Assembly: GCF_026191915.1 (NCBI RefSeq) | Contig: NZ_JAIMBY010000002.1 | Location: 1-64,000 of the forward strand | Source of the DNA: Acidiphilium sp. PA | GTDB lineage: Bacteria > Pseudomonadota > Alphaproteobacteria > Acetobacterales > Acetobacteraceae | DNA length: 64,000 nt | Direction of reading: 5' to 3' | In this document: piece by piece, positions 27,425 through 35,996 of the stretch | Layout: every line of letters begins with the position of its first letter | Numbering within the stretch: position 1 is the first letter of the stretch | Program-made: the position numbers and the translations under genes | Notes under the pieces: generated by a model | What the model was told of the DNA's origin: nothing | What the model saw: the letters and a program-made list of their open reading frames with translations, nothing else | Database searches by the model: none

Positions 27425-29197
27425 ATGGCTTTACGGATCGAGGATTATGGGCTGATCGGCGATCGGCAGACGACCGCGTTGGTTGGGCGGGATGGCTCGA
27501 TCGATTTCCTGTGTCTGCCGCGCTTTGATTCCGATGCGTGTTTTGCCGCGTTGCTCGGCACGCGGGAGAACGGTCGGTGGTTGATCGCGCCGGCTGAGCC
27601 CGTTGCTAAAACGCATCGGTATTATCGCGACGACACGCTAGTGCTCGAAACCGAAATGACGACCGCAACCGGAACGGTTCGCCTGACCGATTGCATGGTG
27701 CCGCACCCGCACGACACCTCGCGCATGGTGCGACAGGTGACCGGGCTTGACGGTGAAGTCGTCATGCAGATGGAGCTCGTATTCCGATTCGGTTTCGGCA
27801 AGATCATCCCCTGGGTGCGGCGTCTGCCGCAAGGCGAGGGGTTGGTGGCGGTCGCGGGCCCGGATATGGTCGTGGTCTGGTCCGAGGTACCGTTAGAAGG
27901 GCGTAACCGGCACACCGAAGCGAAATTTACCGTCAGGGCCGGTGAGACGGTGACGTTTTCGATGGCGTGGCTGCAATCGCATCACCGTATCCCGCGCGCG
28001 TTCGATGCCGAGCACGGAATTGCGCTCGCAACAGAGCGATCACAGAAATGGGCCGGCCGGCTGCCTGCGAAAAGTCATTGGGCAGACGTCGTTAAGCGTT
28101 CACTGATCACGCTCAAAGCGCTGACACATTGGGAGACCGGCGGCATCGTCGCTGCGGCGACCACATCCTTGCCGGAGGAACTGGGCGGCGAGCGGAATTG
28201 GGATTATCGCTATTGCTGGCTGCGCGATGCGAGCTTCACGCTGCAGGCGCTGCTGGCTGCGGGGTATCGGGATGAAGCCTCGGCCTGGCGTCACTGGCTC
28301 GACCGGGCGGTGGCGGGCAATGCCGCCGATATCCAGATCATGTACGGCGTTGCCGGCGAGCGACGGCTGGCGGAATGGGAGGTCGCTTGGCTCGGTGGCT
28401 ACGAGGGCTCAAAACCGGTACGGATTGGCAACGCCGCCGCCGGGCAGACGCAGCTCGATGTGTATGGCGAGCTGCTCGATACGCTGTATCAAGCCCACAA
28501 AGGCGGGTTGCACCACGACGAGAACAGCTGGAACGTGCGGATCAATCTGCTTGAACAGTTGGAAACCATCTGGTCGCTGCCGGATGAGGGGATTTGGGAA
28601 GTCCGTGGCGGCCGGCAGCAATTCGTTCACTCCAAGGTGATGGCCTGGGTGGCGTTCGATCGCGCGATCCGCTCGGTCGAAGAATTCGGCTACGACGGCC
28701 CGGTTGATCGATGGCGCGCAATCCGTGATACGATCCATGCGCAGGTGTGTACCGAGGGGTACGACGCCGCTCTGGGCAGCTTCGTGCAGGCTTATGGCTC
28801 TAAACTGCTCGATGCGAGCCTGCTGCTGCTACCGGTGGTGGGATTTCTGCCGGCAACCGATCATCGGATTATTGGGACCGTTGCCGCAATCGAGCAAAAT
28901 TTGATGCAGGACGGCTTCGTCCGGCGTTATAACACGGCTGGCGGCAATGACGGGCTGAGCGGTTCGGAGGGGGTGTTTCTGGCGTGCAGTTTCTGGCTGG
29001 TCGATAACTACACGATGATGGGCCGGCGGCATGATGCCGAAACCTTGTTCGAAAAACTTATCGCGTTGCGCAACGATCTCGGGCTCTTCTCCGAAGAGTA
29101 CGACACCGTCAACCGTCGCATGATCGGCAATTTTCCGCAGGCGTTCACCCATGTCGCACTTGTGAATTCGGCGTTGCGGCTATGTGCCGGCGAATAA
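27425..29197 (+). CDS. GH15 family glycoside hydrolase (glucoamylase/trehalase-like)
   Basis: The family releases glucose from alpha-glucans or trehalose by inverting hydrolysis. The 590-residue protein has the bacterial GH15 N-terminal beta domain (IEDYGLIGDRQTTALVGRDG, IDFLCLPRFDSDACFAALLG) and the (alpha/alpha)6 barrel with RNWDYRYCWLRDASFTL, the acid Glu region WSLPDEGIWEVRGG, and the base Glu region GLFSEEYDTVNRRMIGNFPQAFTH. No signal peptide is present, so it acts on an internal substrate. A strong GGAGGAG site precedes the ATG. It ends the pentose phosphate operon and may feed it with glucose. Substrate (glycogen, maltooligosaccharide or trehalose) cannot be fixed from sequence. Confidence 0.9.
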   Translation: MALRIEDYGLIGDRQTTALVGRDGSIDFLCLPRFDSDACFAALLGTRENGRWLIAPAEPVAKTHRYYRDDTLVLETEMTTATGTVRLTDCMVPHPHDTSRMVRQVTGLDGEVVMQMELVFRFGFGKIIPWVRRLPQGEGLVAVAGPDMVVVWSEVPLEGRNRHTEAKFTVRAGETVTFSMAWLQSHHRIPRAFDAEHGIALATERSQKWAGRLPAKSHWADVVKRSLITLKALTHWETGGIVAAATTSLPEELGGERNWDYRYCWLRDASFTLQALLAAGYRDEASAWRHWLDRAVAGNAADIQIMYGVAGERRLAEWEVAWLGGYEGSKPVRIGNAAAGQTQLDVYGELLDTLYQAHKGGLHHDENSWNVRINLLEQLETIWSLPDEGIWEVRGGRQQFVHSKVMAWVAFDRAIRSVEEFGYDGPVDRWRAIRDTIHAQVCTEGYDAALGSFVQAYGSKLLDASLLLLPVVGFLPATDHRIIGTVAAIEQNLMQDGFVRRYNTAGGNDGLSGSEGVFLACSFWLVDNYTMMGRRHDAETLFEKLIALRNDLGLFSEEYDTVNRRMIGNFPQAFTHVALVNSALRLCAGE

Positions 29198-29204
29198 CGC
29201 GCGG

Positions 29205-29957
29205 TTACTTCATCAGTGCGGCAACGGTCGGCGCCAGGGCGACGGCGATCCGCCGCATCCCGGTAGCATCGGGGTGCAGCGGCGGCTGCGGCGGCCGCAA
29301 TCGCGGATCGACGTAGAGCGAAGCGTCGGGTTTGCCGTCATGCTCCAGCACAGCGCCCACGTTGCGGAATGTGACAAGGTTGTTGTGCTGATAGATCCGC
29401 GCCAGATCCCGATTGATCTTGACGGTCTCTGCGGAAATCCAGGCCGAGCGTATTGACGGCAGCACGCCCAGCAGCAGGATCTTGGCGTGCGGCACGTGGC
29501 GGTGCAGGTCGGCCACCACCGCCTCGATGCCTGGCACGGTCATATGCGCGCCCCAATGCGTGGCACCCAGATTATTGGCACCGATCAGCACGATCACCAG
29601 CTTCGGGTGCAGGCCGTTGAATTCGCCATGGTCGATCCGCCAGATCACGCTCGATGTGGTATCGCCGATCAGGCCGAAGTCGAGTGGGTGATAGCGCCCG
29701 TAATAGTGCTGCCAGACCGGCTTGATCTGTTCAAACGGCGCGGCGCCGGTGCGTTGCCAGTAATAGGTGATCGAGTCACCGAGCCAGACGAGTTGAGCAT
29801 CGCGATCGGTCCGCGCCTGCGCCAGCGTGGCCTCGAATCCGGCGCGCCACCACGGCAGATCCATCCGCCCGATCGGCGCCGCCGCCAAGTTGACACGCGC
29901 GGCGGCAATGCCGGGTGCGGTGAGCAAGGCAAAGACGAGCAGCAGACGATGGAGCAT
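29205..29957 (-). CDS. Secreted SGNH/GDSL-type esterase
   Basis: This SGNH hydrolase of 250 residues has a signal peptide (MLHRLLLVFALLTAPGIAAA). Block I is AQLVWLGDSITYYWQ with the nucleophile Ser, the block II Gly lies in DFGLIGDTTSSVIWR, block III is LVIVLIGANNLG with the Asn, and the catalytic Asp-His pair is in PPLHPDATGMRR. The pattern resembles the platelet-activating-factor acetylhydrolase-like subgroup, which in bacteria includes envelope esterases. Its ATG shares one base with the stop of the MFS gene upstream, so uppP-MFS-SGNH form an operon. This may suggest cell-envelope or exported-lipid substrates, though that is inference. Confidence 0.85.
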   Translation of the reverse strand: MLHRLLLVFALLTAPGIAAARVNLAAAPIGRMDLPWWRAGFEATLAQARTDRDAQLVWLGDSITYYWQRTGAAPFEQIKPVWQHYYGRYHPLDFGLIGDTTSSVIWRIDHGEFNGLHPKLVIVLIGANNLGATHWGAHMTVPGIEAVVADLHRHVPHAKILLLGVLPSIRSAWISAETVKINRDLARIYQHNNLVTFRNVGAVLEHDGKPDASLYVDPRLRPPQPPLHPDATGMRRIAVALAPTVAALMK

Positions 29958-31129
29958 CAGGACCTCGAAGGATCATGCGCGGCAAACACGCGCGGATAGA
30001 GCAACAGGTAGGCGCCCTGAAACAGGCCGGCGAGCAGAAACGGCGCGGCGAGGGCGCCGGTTTCAAATAGTACGCCGGCCAGGGCGGGAGCGATGCCGCG
30101 GGGTACAAGCACGGAAATCGTGTTTACACTGGCGGCGAGACCGCGCCGGTCGCCGCGTACCAACCCCAACGCCACCGCCTGCCGGGCGCCGGCGGTGCCG
30201 CGGTTGAAGGCGGAGCGCACCGCGTAAATAAATGTTGCTACCGCGAAACTTGGCGCAAACGGTAGCGCGAACAGACTGACCAGGCCGATGCCGCGCATCA
30301 GCACCACGGTGCGCACCGTGCCCAATCGCCGCGTCAGACGGCCGGAGGTCAGCGACGCCAATCCGGCAGCCATGAACCCGATCGCCAGCGCCGGGCCAAT
30401 CGACGAAGCCGAAGCATGGAATTTCGCGGCGAACCACCAGGACATGAAGGGTCCGCTGAGGCCGATGCCGGTCCCGTTCAACACGTTCAACCCGGCGAGC
30501 CGCCAGAGCAGGCCGTTCTCGACTTCGTTGGCCTCAGTTTCATTGTTCCGGATCGCCTCCACGCTGCGGGCACGATCCGGCGTGATGATCAGCAGCGCTG
30601 CTGCAACCAGCGATGCCGCGAGCGGCAGCATGAACAGCGGTTGCCGCGCGCCGATCACGCCGGCCAGAACCGCGCCGATCGCCATGCCGAAGAAGCCGAT
30701 GGCAATGTTCAGCGACAACACGGCACCGAAATCGCGCTTGTCGATGTAGCCGGACAGCCAGGATTGCTCGGCCGGTGCGAACGGCCCGGCGGCGCCGTTC
30801 GCACCCCGGCCGAAACCGCCGATGATCGCCGCAAAGGCGAGTGCGAACGGCGCCTGGCTCAGCAGCCCCAGCAGGGATGCGATGATCGAGATGGCTTCGA
30901 AAATCAACACGAACCGCTTGCGGCCGAACCGGTCGCTGGCGGGCCCGATCGCTGCGGTGAGCAGCACGGCGAACAGGATTGCCAAGGCGAACACCACGCC
31001 CAGATACGTCGCACTCCAGCCGAGTTTGGTGACATAGAGCGCGAAATCCACCACCAGCGCACCCTGGGCAATGCTGCGTGCAAGCCGCGCGCCCATCAGC
31101 TTTTTCGCCTCCGGGCGGATCGGCGGCAT
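29957..31129 (-). CDS. Major facilitator superfamily transporter
   Basis: The 390-residue membrane protein has about 12 hydrophobic segments. The loop between helices 2 and 3 reads GPASDRFGRKRFVL, the MFS A-motif. A second-half equivalent SGRLTRRLGTVRTVVL is present. It has a central cytoplasmic loop (PDRARSVEAIRNNETEANEVENG). The substrate is unknown. It belongs to drug-efflux-like or sugar-like MFS groups that cannot be separated by eye. The ATG at 31127-31129 shares one base with the uppP stop, and its own stop does the same with the SGNH gene. Confidence 0.85.
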   Translation of the reverse strand: MPPIRPEAKKLMGARLARSIAQGALVVDFALYVTKLGWSATYLGVVFALAILFAVLLTAAIGPASDRFGRKRFVLIFEAISIIASLLGLLSQAPFALAFAAIIGGFGRGANGAAGPFAPAEQSWLSGYIDKRDFGAVLSLNIAIGFFGMAIGAVLAGVIGARQPLFMLPLAASLVAAALLIITPDRARSVEAIRNNETEANEVENGLLWRLAGLNVLNGTGIGLSGPFMSWWFAAKFHASASSIGPALAIGFMAAGLASLTSGRLTRRLGTVRTVVLMRGIGLVSLFALPFAPSFAVATFIYAVRSAFNRGTAGARQAVALGLVRGDRRGLAASVNTISVLVPRGIAPALAGVLFETGALAAPFLLAGLFQGAYLLLYPRVFAAHDPSRS

Positions 31130-31971
31130 CAGATGCCGGCGGTGAGCAGCACCAGGCTCAGCACGCCGAACACCGCGCAATAGGCGGCAAACGGGCCGAG
31201 TGCCCAGCGATCGTGATCGCGGAAATAGCGCATCAGAAACGCCGTCGAACCGAATGCCACCAGCCCGGCCACCACCGCCGCGAGCACGGCCAGCCCGAAC
31301 ATGCCATGGCTTGCGCCGTGGTGGTGCAGCAGTTTCGGCACTTCCACCACGGTGGCGCCGGCAATTACCGGTGTGGCCATCAGGAAGGCGAAGCGCGCGG
31401 CAGCCTCATGGTCGATGCCCCGGGTCAGGCCGCCGACGATCGCGGCCCCGGAGCGCGACAGGCCCGGCAGGAACGCGAGACACTGGAACAGCCCGATCAC
31501 GAAGGCATCGACCAGCGTGAGTTGCGCGATGCCCATACCGCGCGCGGCCTTGCGCCGGCGCAATTGCTCGCCGGCAAGCAGCAGACCGCCGTTGACGATC
31601 AGGAATACCGCCGCAATCAGCGGGCTTGCGAACAGATGCTGGATCGGTTTTTTCAAAAGGAACCCGATCACCACGGCCGGAATCGTCGCAACCACCAGGC
31701 GCAGCAGCAGGCCGCGCTGCTCGTCGATGCCAGAGCCACGGCCGAGCAAACCCATCAGCATGTCCCACCAGTCGCGCCAGAAATAGGCGAGCAGCGCGGT
31801 TGCGGTGCCGACATGCAGCATCACGACGAACGGCAGGAACGAAGGCGCGTGCTGGTCGATGCGCCAATGCAGCAGCGCGGGGACAATCACCGCGTGACCA
31901 AGGCTCGAGACCGGAAACAGTTCGGTCGCTCCCTGCATTATGGCGAACAGAACGGCGATCAACGGCGTCAT
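31129..31971 (-). CDS. uppP: Undecaprenyl-diphosphatase (BacA/UppP)
   Basis: UppP dephosphorylates undecaprenyl pyrophosphate in the membrane so the lipid carrier can be reused for peptidoglycan and other polymers. The 280-residue multi-pass protein has the two active-site motifs: MQGATELFPVSSLGHAVI near the N-terminus (family (E/Q)GXTEXXPVSSXGH) and FLPGLSRSGAAIVGGLTRGI (family PGXSRSG). It leads the minus-strand operon with the MFS and SGNH genes. The upstream gap to der is 116 bases and shows no obvious terminator. Confidence 0.95.
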   Translation of the reverse strand: MTPLIAVLFAIMQGATELFPVSSLGHAVIVPALLHWRIDQHAPSFLPFVVMLHVGTATALLAYFWRDWWDMLMGLLGRGSGIDEQRGLLLRLVVATIPAVVIGFLLKKPIQHLFASPLIAAVFLIVNGGLLLAGEQLRRRKAARGMGIAQLTLVDAFVIGLFQCLAFLPGLSRSGAAIVGGLTRGIDHEAAARFAFLMATPVIAGATVVEVPKLLHHHGASHGMFGLAVLAAVVAGLVAFGSTAFLMRYFRDHDRWALGPFAAYCAVFGVLSLVLLTAGI

Positions 31972-32087
31972 GCAAACTCCTCAGGCGTGATTGTCGCTAC
32001 GCCGCCTCTCTCTGGCCAAGCACGACGGAAAACGCAATCGGCGCGAATGGCGGCGAGGTGTTTCGATCATCGCCGCGCACCTGAAGC

Positions 32088-33458
32088 TCAATCATCGGCG
32101 TAAGGGTTCTTGGTGCCGCGCAACGACAGCCGCAGCGGCGTGCCTTCCAGGTGAAACTGCTCGCGCAACGAATTCATCAGATAGCGCTGATAGGTTTCCG
32201 GCGTCATCTCGCAGCGCGTGCCAAACATCGCGAAACTCGGCGGCCGCGCCTTCACCTGGGTGATATAGCGCAGTTTCAACCGCCGGCCCTCGACCAAGGG
32301 CGGTGGAAACCGCTCCAGCGCGCCCTCGAACCAGCGATTCAGCGCGCCGGTCGAGACGCGCTTGTTCCAGATCACATCGGCCTCGCGCACCGCAGGCAGC
32401 AGTTTACCCACGCCCTCGCCGGTCTCGGCCGACAGTGGCACCGTCACGATTCCCTTCAGCTGCGACAGCGAGGATTCCAGCCGATCCTTGATCGCCCGGC
32501 GCGTCTTGTCGCGATCCTCGACCAGATCCCATTTGGTCAGCGCGATGACACAGGCGCGCCCCTCGCGCTCGACCAGCCGGGCAATCTGCAAATCCTGATC
32601 GTGAATACCCTCATGCGCATCGATCGCCAGCACCACAGTATCGGCGAATTTCAGGGCTTCGAGCGTTGATGAGGTCGATAGTTTTTCAAGCCCCGCTTCG
32701 ACCCGCGCGCGCTTGCGCAACCCGGCGGTATCGAACAGCCGGTAGCGCATGCCGGTGCCATCGGTCAGTTCGGCGGCGATCGCATCGCGCGTCAGCCCAG
32801 GTTCCGGCCCGGTGATCGAGCGTTTCTCGCCCAGCAGCCGGTTCAGCAGGGTCGATTTGCCGGCGTTCGGCCGCCCGACCAGGGCCAGATGCAACGGCCG
32901 CTCCCCTTCGGGCTCGCCATCGCCGATCGTCTCGGGCAACGCCTCCAGGATCTGGTCGATCAGGTCGGAAACGCCCTCGTTATGTTCTGCCGAAATCGCC
33001 ACCGGCTCGCCAAGCCCGAGCGCATAGGCCTCCAGTGCCGCCGAACCCCCGCCGCGCCCCTCGGATTTATTGGCGACCACGATCACCGGCTTGCCGGCGC
33101 GGCGCAGCCAGGCCGCAAAATGCCGGTCTTCCGGCAGCAACCCGGCCCGCGAATCGATCACGAACAACACCAGATCCGCCTGTTCGACGGCAGTGCCGGT
33201 CGAAGCGCGCATCCGCCCCGGCAGGCTATCCGGCGGCGCCTCTTCCAGCCCGGCGGTATCGATCAGCTGAACCTTGCGGCCATAGAGCTCGCCCCACGCC
33301 TCCTTGCGGTCGCGCGTCACCCCAGGTTCATCGGCCACTAGGGCGATGCGCTTGCCGGCAAGGCGGTTGAACAAAGTCGATTTACCAACGTTCGGCCGCC
33401 CGCAGATCGCAACCCGCGGCGCCCGGTTTTCCGGCTGGGGCGCCTCGATGTCGCTCAT
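32088..33458 (-). CDS. der: GTPase Der (EngA), ribosome assembly
   Basis: Der is a tandem-GTPase needed for 50S subunit maturation. The 456-residue protein has G domain 1 with GRPNVGKSTLFNRLAG and DTAGLEEAP, and G domain 2 with GRPNAGKSTLLNRLLG, DTAGLRKRAR and TKWD, followed by the KH-like C-terminal domain ending RLSLRGTKNPYADD. Its ATG overlaps the bamB stop as ATGA. The order yfgM-bamB-der is the same as in Escherichia coli, so it is an old gene arrangement. Confidence 0.97.
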   Translation of the reverse strand: MSDIEAPQPENRAPRVAICGRPNVGKSTLFNRLAGKRIALVADEPGVTRDRKEAWGELYGRKVQLIDTAGLEEAPPDSLPGRMRASTGTAVEQADLVLFVIDSRAGLLPEDRHFAAWLRRAGKPVIVVANKSEGRGGGSAALEAYALGLGEPVAISAEHNEGVSDLIDQILEALPETIGDGEPEGERPLHLALVGRPNAGKSTLLNRLLGEKRSITGPEPGLTRDAIAAELTDGTGMRYRLFDTAGLRKRARVEAGLEKLSTSSTLEALKFADTVVLAIDAHEGIHDQDLQIARLVEREGRACVIALTKWDLVEDRDKTRRAIKDRLESSLSQLKGIVTVPLSAETGEGVGKLLPAVREADVIWNKRVSTGALNRWFEGALERFPPPLVEGRRLKLRYITQVKARPPSFAMFGTRCEMTPETYQRYLMNSLREQFHLEGTPLRLSLRGTKNPYADD

Positions 33459-34813
33459 CGGTACGCGGTCAGCACCGCATCGCGGGTCATGGCCAGCAAC
33501 GTACCACCCACCGCGATCGGCGGTTCATCGGCGACACCGTGCATTTCGATGCTGTCTTCGGGTTGGGCGAGCAGCACGCCGGTCCGCGCATCCACCACGA
33601 TCATCCGCCGGTCCGACCCGGTCAGGATCAAACCATTGCCGGCCACCACCGGCCCATGCCAGCGCAGCGGGCCATAGGATTTCTTAGGGTTCTTGAAGGC
33701 GGGCAGGTCGGTCAGCCACGAGACATAACCCTCCGCCATGTGGATCGCGGCGAGGCGCTGATCGTCGGTCAGCAGGAACAGCCAATCACCGGCAATCGCC
33801 GGTGTTTCGGCGCCGCCCGCGCCCTTGCCCCAGATCCGCCGGCCGGACCGCAGATCGAACGCGACGGTGGTACCCGCAACCCCCGTCACCACGACGAGAT
33901 TATTGCCGATCACCGGATTGGCGACGATGCTCGAAACATTGAGCGGATTGGCGGTGTCGTATCCTGCCGCCAGGCTCTGCTCCCACACCGCCGAACCAGT
34001 CGCGGCGTTGATCCCGGCCACCAGGCCGGTGCCGAACCCGGCCACGACCACACCCTGGTCATAGGCCGGCGCACCAGCGCCGAACATCGAGTTTGACGAC
34101 GAGCCGGTCGGAAACCGCCAGACCAGATTGCCGGTTTTCGCATCGAGAGCGACCAGCGTGTTGTCGATCAGCACGACATAGATATTGCCGCCGCCGATCG
34201 TGGGGGCCGAGCGCGCGGGCTGGCCGAGCTTGCGGGTCCAACGCGTCGCCCCGGTCGCGGGATCGAGCATGCGCATCTCGGCAAAGCCGGTCGCGACATA
34301 GAGCGCGCCATCCGCATAGGCGAGGCCACCGCCGAAGGCAAAGCTGCTATCGTGTTTCGGACGCATCTTTTCGCGCCAAATATGCCGGCCATTGGCGAAC
34401 ATCACGGCATCGACGAAGCCGTTGGCATCGATCGTGAACACTTTGCCGGCAGCGACGACCGGTTGCACATGCAGCGAGCGCCGGTAGGTCGCCCCGGCGC
34501 CGATGCTGGTGCGCCACGCCTCGGTGAGCCGTTCGGGCAGCGCAGCGACACCTGTGTTATGCTTGGCATTGCCGCCGGCCTGCGGCCAGTTGGCGCGTGG
34601 CGTCGGTGCCGGCAGCTGCACCGGTGGGGCATTTTCATTGATCGAAAGCGGTTCGTGGGGCGGCAGCACCGGAATTTTGATGCCCGGTACCGGCTTCTTG
34701 TCCGAACCCTCGAACAGGCTGCACCCTGAAAGCAGGGCCGCCGACATCAGCAGCGCGCCGCGCCGCCCGATGTTGGAAATGGCGCGTGGTGTGGTCATGG
34801 TATCTTCGGTCAT
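33455..34813 (-). CDS. bamB: Outer-membrane assembly lipoprotein BamB-like (PQQ-type beta-propeller)
   Basis: BamB assists the BamA complex in inserting outer-membrane proteins. The 452-residue protein begins with a lipoprotein signal whose lipobox LLSGC places Cys31 as the acylated residue. After it come repeated propeller blades with the signature A-X-(D/N)-X-X-T-G-X-X-X-W, for example ALDAKTGNLVWRFP, GINAATGSAVWEQS and AFDLRSGRRIWGKG. The start at 34813 overlaps the upstream yfgM stop as ATGA; a second ATG five codons on (34798) is also possible. The position between yfgM and der supports the BamB call. Confidence 0.9.
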   Translation of the reverse strand: MTEDTMTTPRAISNIGRRGALLMSAALLSGCSLFEGSDKKPVPGIKIPVLPPHEPLSINENAPPVQLPAPTPRANWPQAGGNAKHNTGVAALPERLTEAWRTSIGAGATYRRSLHVQPVVAAGKVFTIDANGFVDAVMFANGRHIWREKMRPKHDSSFAFGGGLAYADGALYVATGFAEMRMLDPATGATRWTRKLGQPARSAPTIGGGNIYVVLIDNTLVALDAKTGNLVWRFPTGSSSNSMFGAGAPAYDQGVVVAGFGTGLVAGINAATGSAVWEQSLAAGYDTANPLNVSSIVANPVIGNNLVVVTGVAGTTVAFDLRSGRRIWGKGAGGAETPAIAGDWLFLLTDDQRLAAIHMAEGYVSWLTDLPAFKNPKKSYGPLRWHGPVVAGNGLILTGSDRRMIVVDARTGVLLAQPEDSIEMHGVADEPPIAVGGTLLAMTRDAVLTAYR

Positions 34814-35478
34814 CCGTTCAGTTTCGCCATCAGCCCTTCGGCCAGATTCCGTACATTGGCCGGTGCTGCCGGATCGGCGGTGACTTCGCCCAGCAGGGTG
34901 GTCGCGGCGCTGGTCTTGCCGTCCTGCATGTCGAGCACCGCGGCACTCACCTGGGCCATGTCGTGCCAGGGATTGGATCCCGCCATCAAAGGCTGCAACC
35001 GCGCCATCACGGTCGCGTTCGGCACCGTGCCCATCGCGTGCTGCGCCCAGAGCAGGTTGGCGAGGCCGCGCAGAAGCGGATCGGCCCCGCTGTCCGCGGC
35101 GCCCAGCTGGCTCCAGATCGCTTCGGCATCTTTGGTATCGCCCGCACCCTGATACAGCGCCGCGGCACGAAAGCGCGCGAGTGCTGCGTAGCCCGCCGGG
35201 GCTTTCGCGGCGAATGCGGCCAGCGATCTGGCATCCGCCAGGTCGCTCGCCTTGGTCGCGCCGGGCCCGGCCGCGGCGATCCGGTCGGTCAACGCGAGAT
35301 ATGCGGTTGCAGCGCGGACGTTTTCGCGTTGATGATACCATTGCATCGTCTTCCACCCGCCGATGCCGATCAGCACCAGCCCGGCCGCGGCGATGAACGC
35401 ACCGGCATAGCGGACCATGAACTTGCGGGCGCGTTCGGCGCGCAAATCATCGGCAACTTCGTCAAAAATATCGGGCAC
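34810..35478 (-). CDS. yfgM: YfgM-like periplasmic TPR protein
   Basis: YfgM is an inner-membrane-anchored protein that helps periplasmic chaperone networks and binds the Sec translocon in enterobacteria. This 222-residue protein has the same layout: a short charged N-terminus (MPDIFDEVADDLRAERARKF), one membrane helix (AGAFIAAAGLVLIGIGGW), then a helical TPR-like domain. It leads the yfgM-bamB-der operon. Sequence similarity is loose, so the name rests on layout and neighbours. Confidence 0.75.
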   Translation of the reverse strand: MPDIFDEVADDLRAERARKFMVRYAGAFIAAAGLVLIGIGGWKTMQWYHQRENVRAATAYLALTDRIAAAGPGATKASDLADARSLAAFAAKAPAGYAALARFRAAALYQGAGDTKDAEAIWSQLGAADSGADPLLRGLANLLWAQHAMGTVPNATVMARLQPLMAGSNPWHDMAQVSAAVLDMQDGKTSAATTLLGEVTADPAAPANVRNLAEGLMAKLNG

Positions 35479-35553
35479 GCAGGGTCTCGCTTCAGGAATG
35501 CGCGCGCTGCCGGCAAGGCAGCAACGCGCCGATTTCGGGGTTGACGCGGCCGG

Positions 35554-35582
35554 ACCATAGCGGCGCGCGCGTTTCAGGGCAA
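35554..35582 (-). promoter_or_regulatory. Possible sigma-70-type promoter for yfgM-bamB-der
   Basis: On the minus strand TTGCCC (35577-35582) is followed after 17 bases by TATGGT (35554-35559). It lies 76 bases upstream of the yfgM start, in the gap between divergent genes. Hexamers and spacing fit a housekeeping promoter, but a chance match in a 140-base gap is possible. Confidence 0.35.
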
Positions 35583-35621
35583 CGTAACCGGATTTTCACT
35601 ATTTCATGGCATTGAGCGGCA

Positions 35622-35993
35622 ATGCGCTTTGTGATCGCCCTGCTATGCCTGATCCCGCTCGCCGGCTGCGGCCTCGGCGCCGGTGGCGACCTCGGTGTCG
35701 CCGCCGGAGCCAATGTGCTGGCCATCACCACGATTCACCGCACCATTCCGGATGCGGTGATCTCGCTGGTCACCGGCAAGGATTGCTCGATGGTCCGCCT
35801 CGACGAGAACAAATCCTACTGCCGTCACCCGCATCCGCTGCCGCCGCCGGTTCCCTATTGCACGCAGACGCTCGGTAACGCGACGTGCTGGGCCGATCCC
35901 TCGCAATTGCCGGACCACGCGCCGCAGGTTGCCGCCGGACCCTATCAGCTTAGCCCGTTGCAACTCGCGAACCGCGACCGCAGCTGGCCCTGA
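35622..35993 (+). CDS. Small conserved lipoprotein of unknown function
   Basis: This 123-residue protein has a lipoprotein signal (MRFVIALLCLIPLAGC, Cys16 lipidated). The mature part has a conserved-looking core, IPDAVISLVTGKDCSMVRLDENKSYC, followed by a Pro-rich stretch and PYCTQTLGNATCWADP. Four further Cys could form two disulfides, as expected for a periplasmic protein. I associate this pattern with small uncharacterised lipoproteins in alphaproteobacteria. No function can be given. It sits between yfgM (divergent) and mak (convergent), and its stop is only 3 bases from the mak stop. Confidence 0.75.
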   Translation: MRFVIALLCLIPLAGCGLGAGGDLGVAAGANVLAITTIHRTIPDAVISLVTGKDCSMVRLDENKSYCRHPHPLPPPVPYCTQTLGNATCWADPSQLPDHAPQVAAGPYQLSPLQLANRDRSWP

Positions 35994-35996
35994 CCC

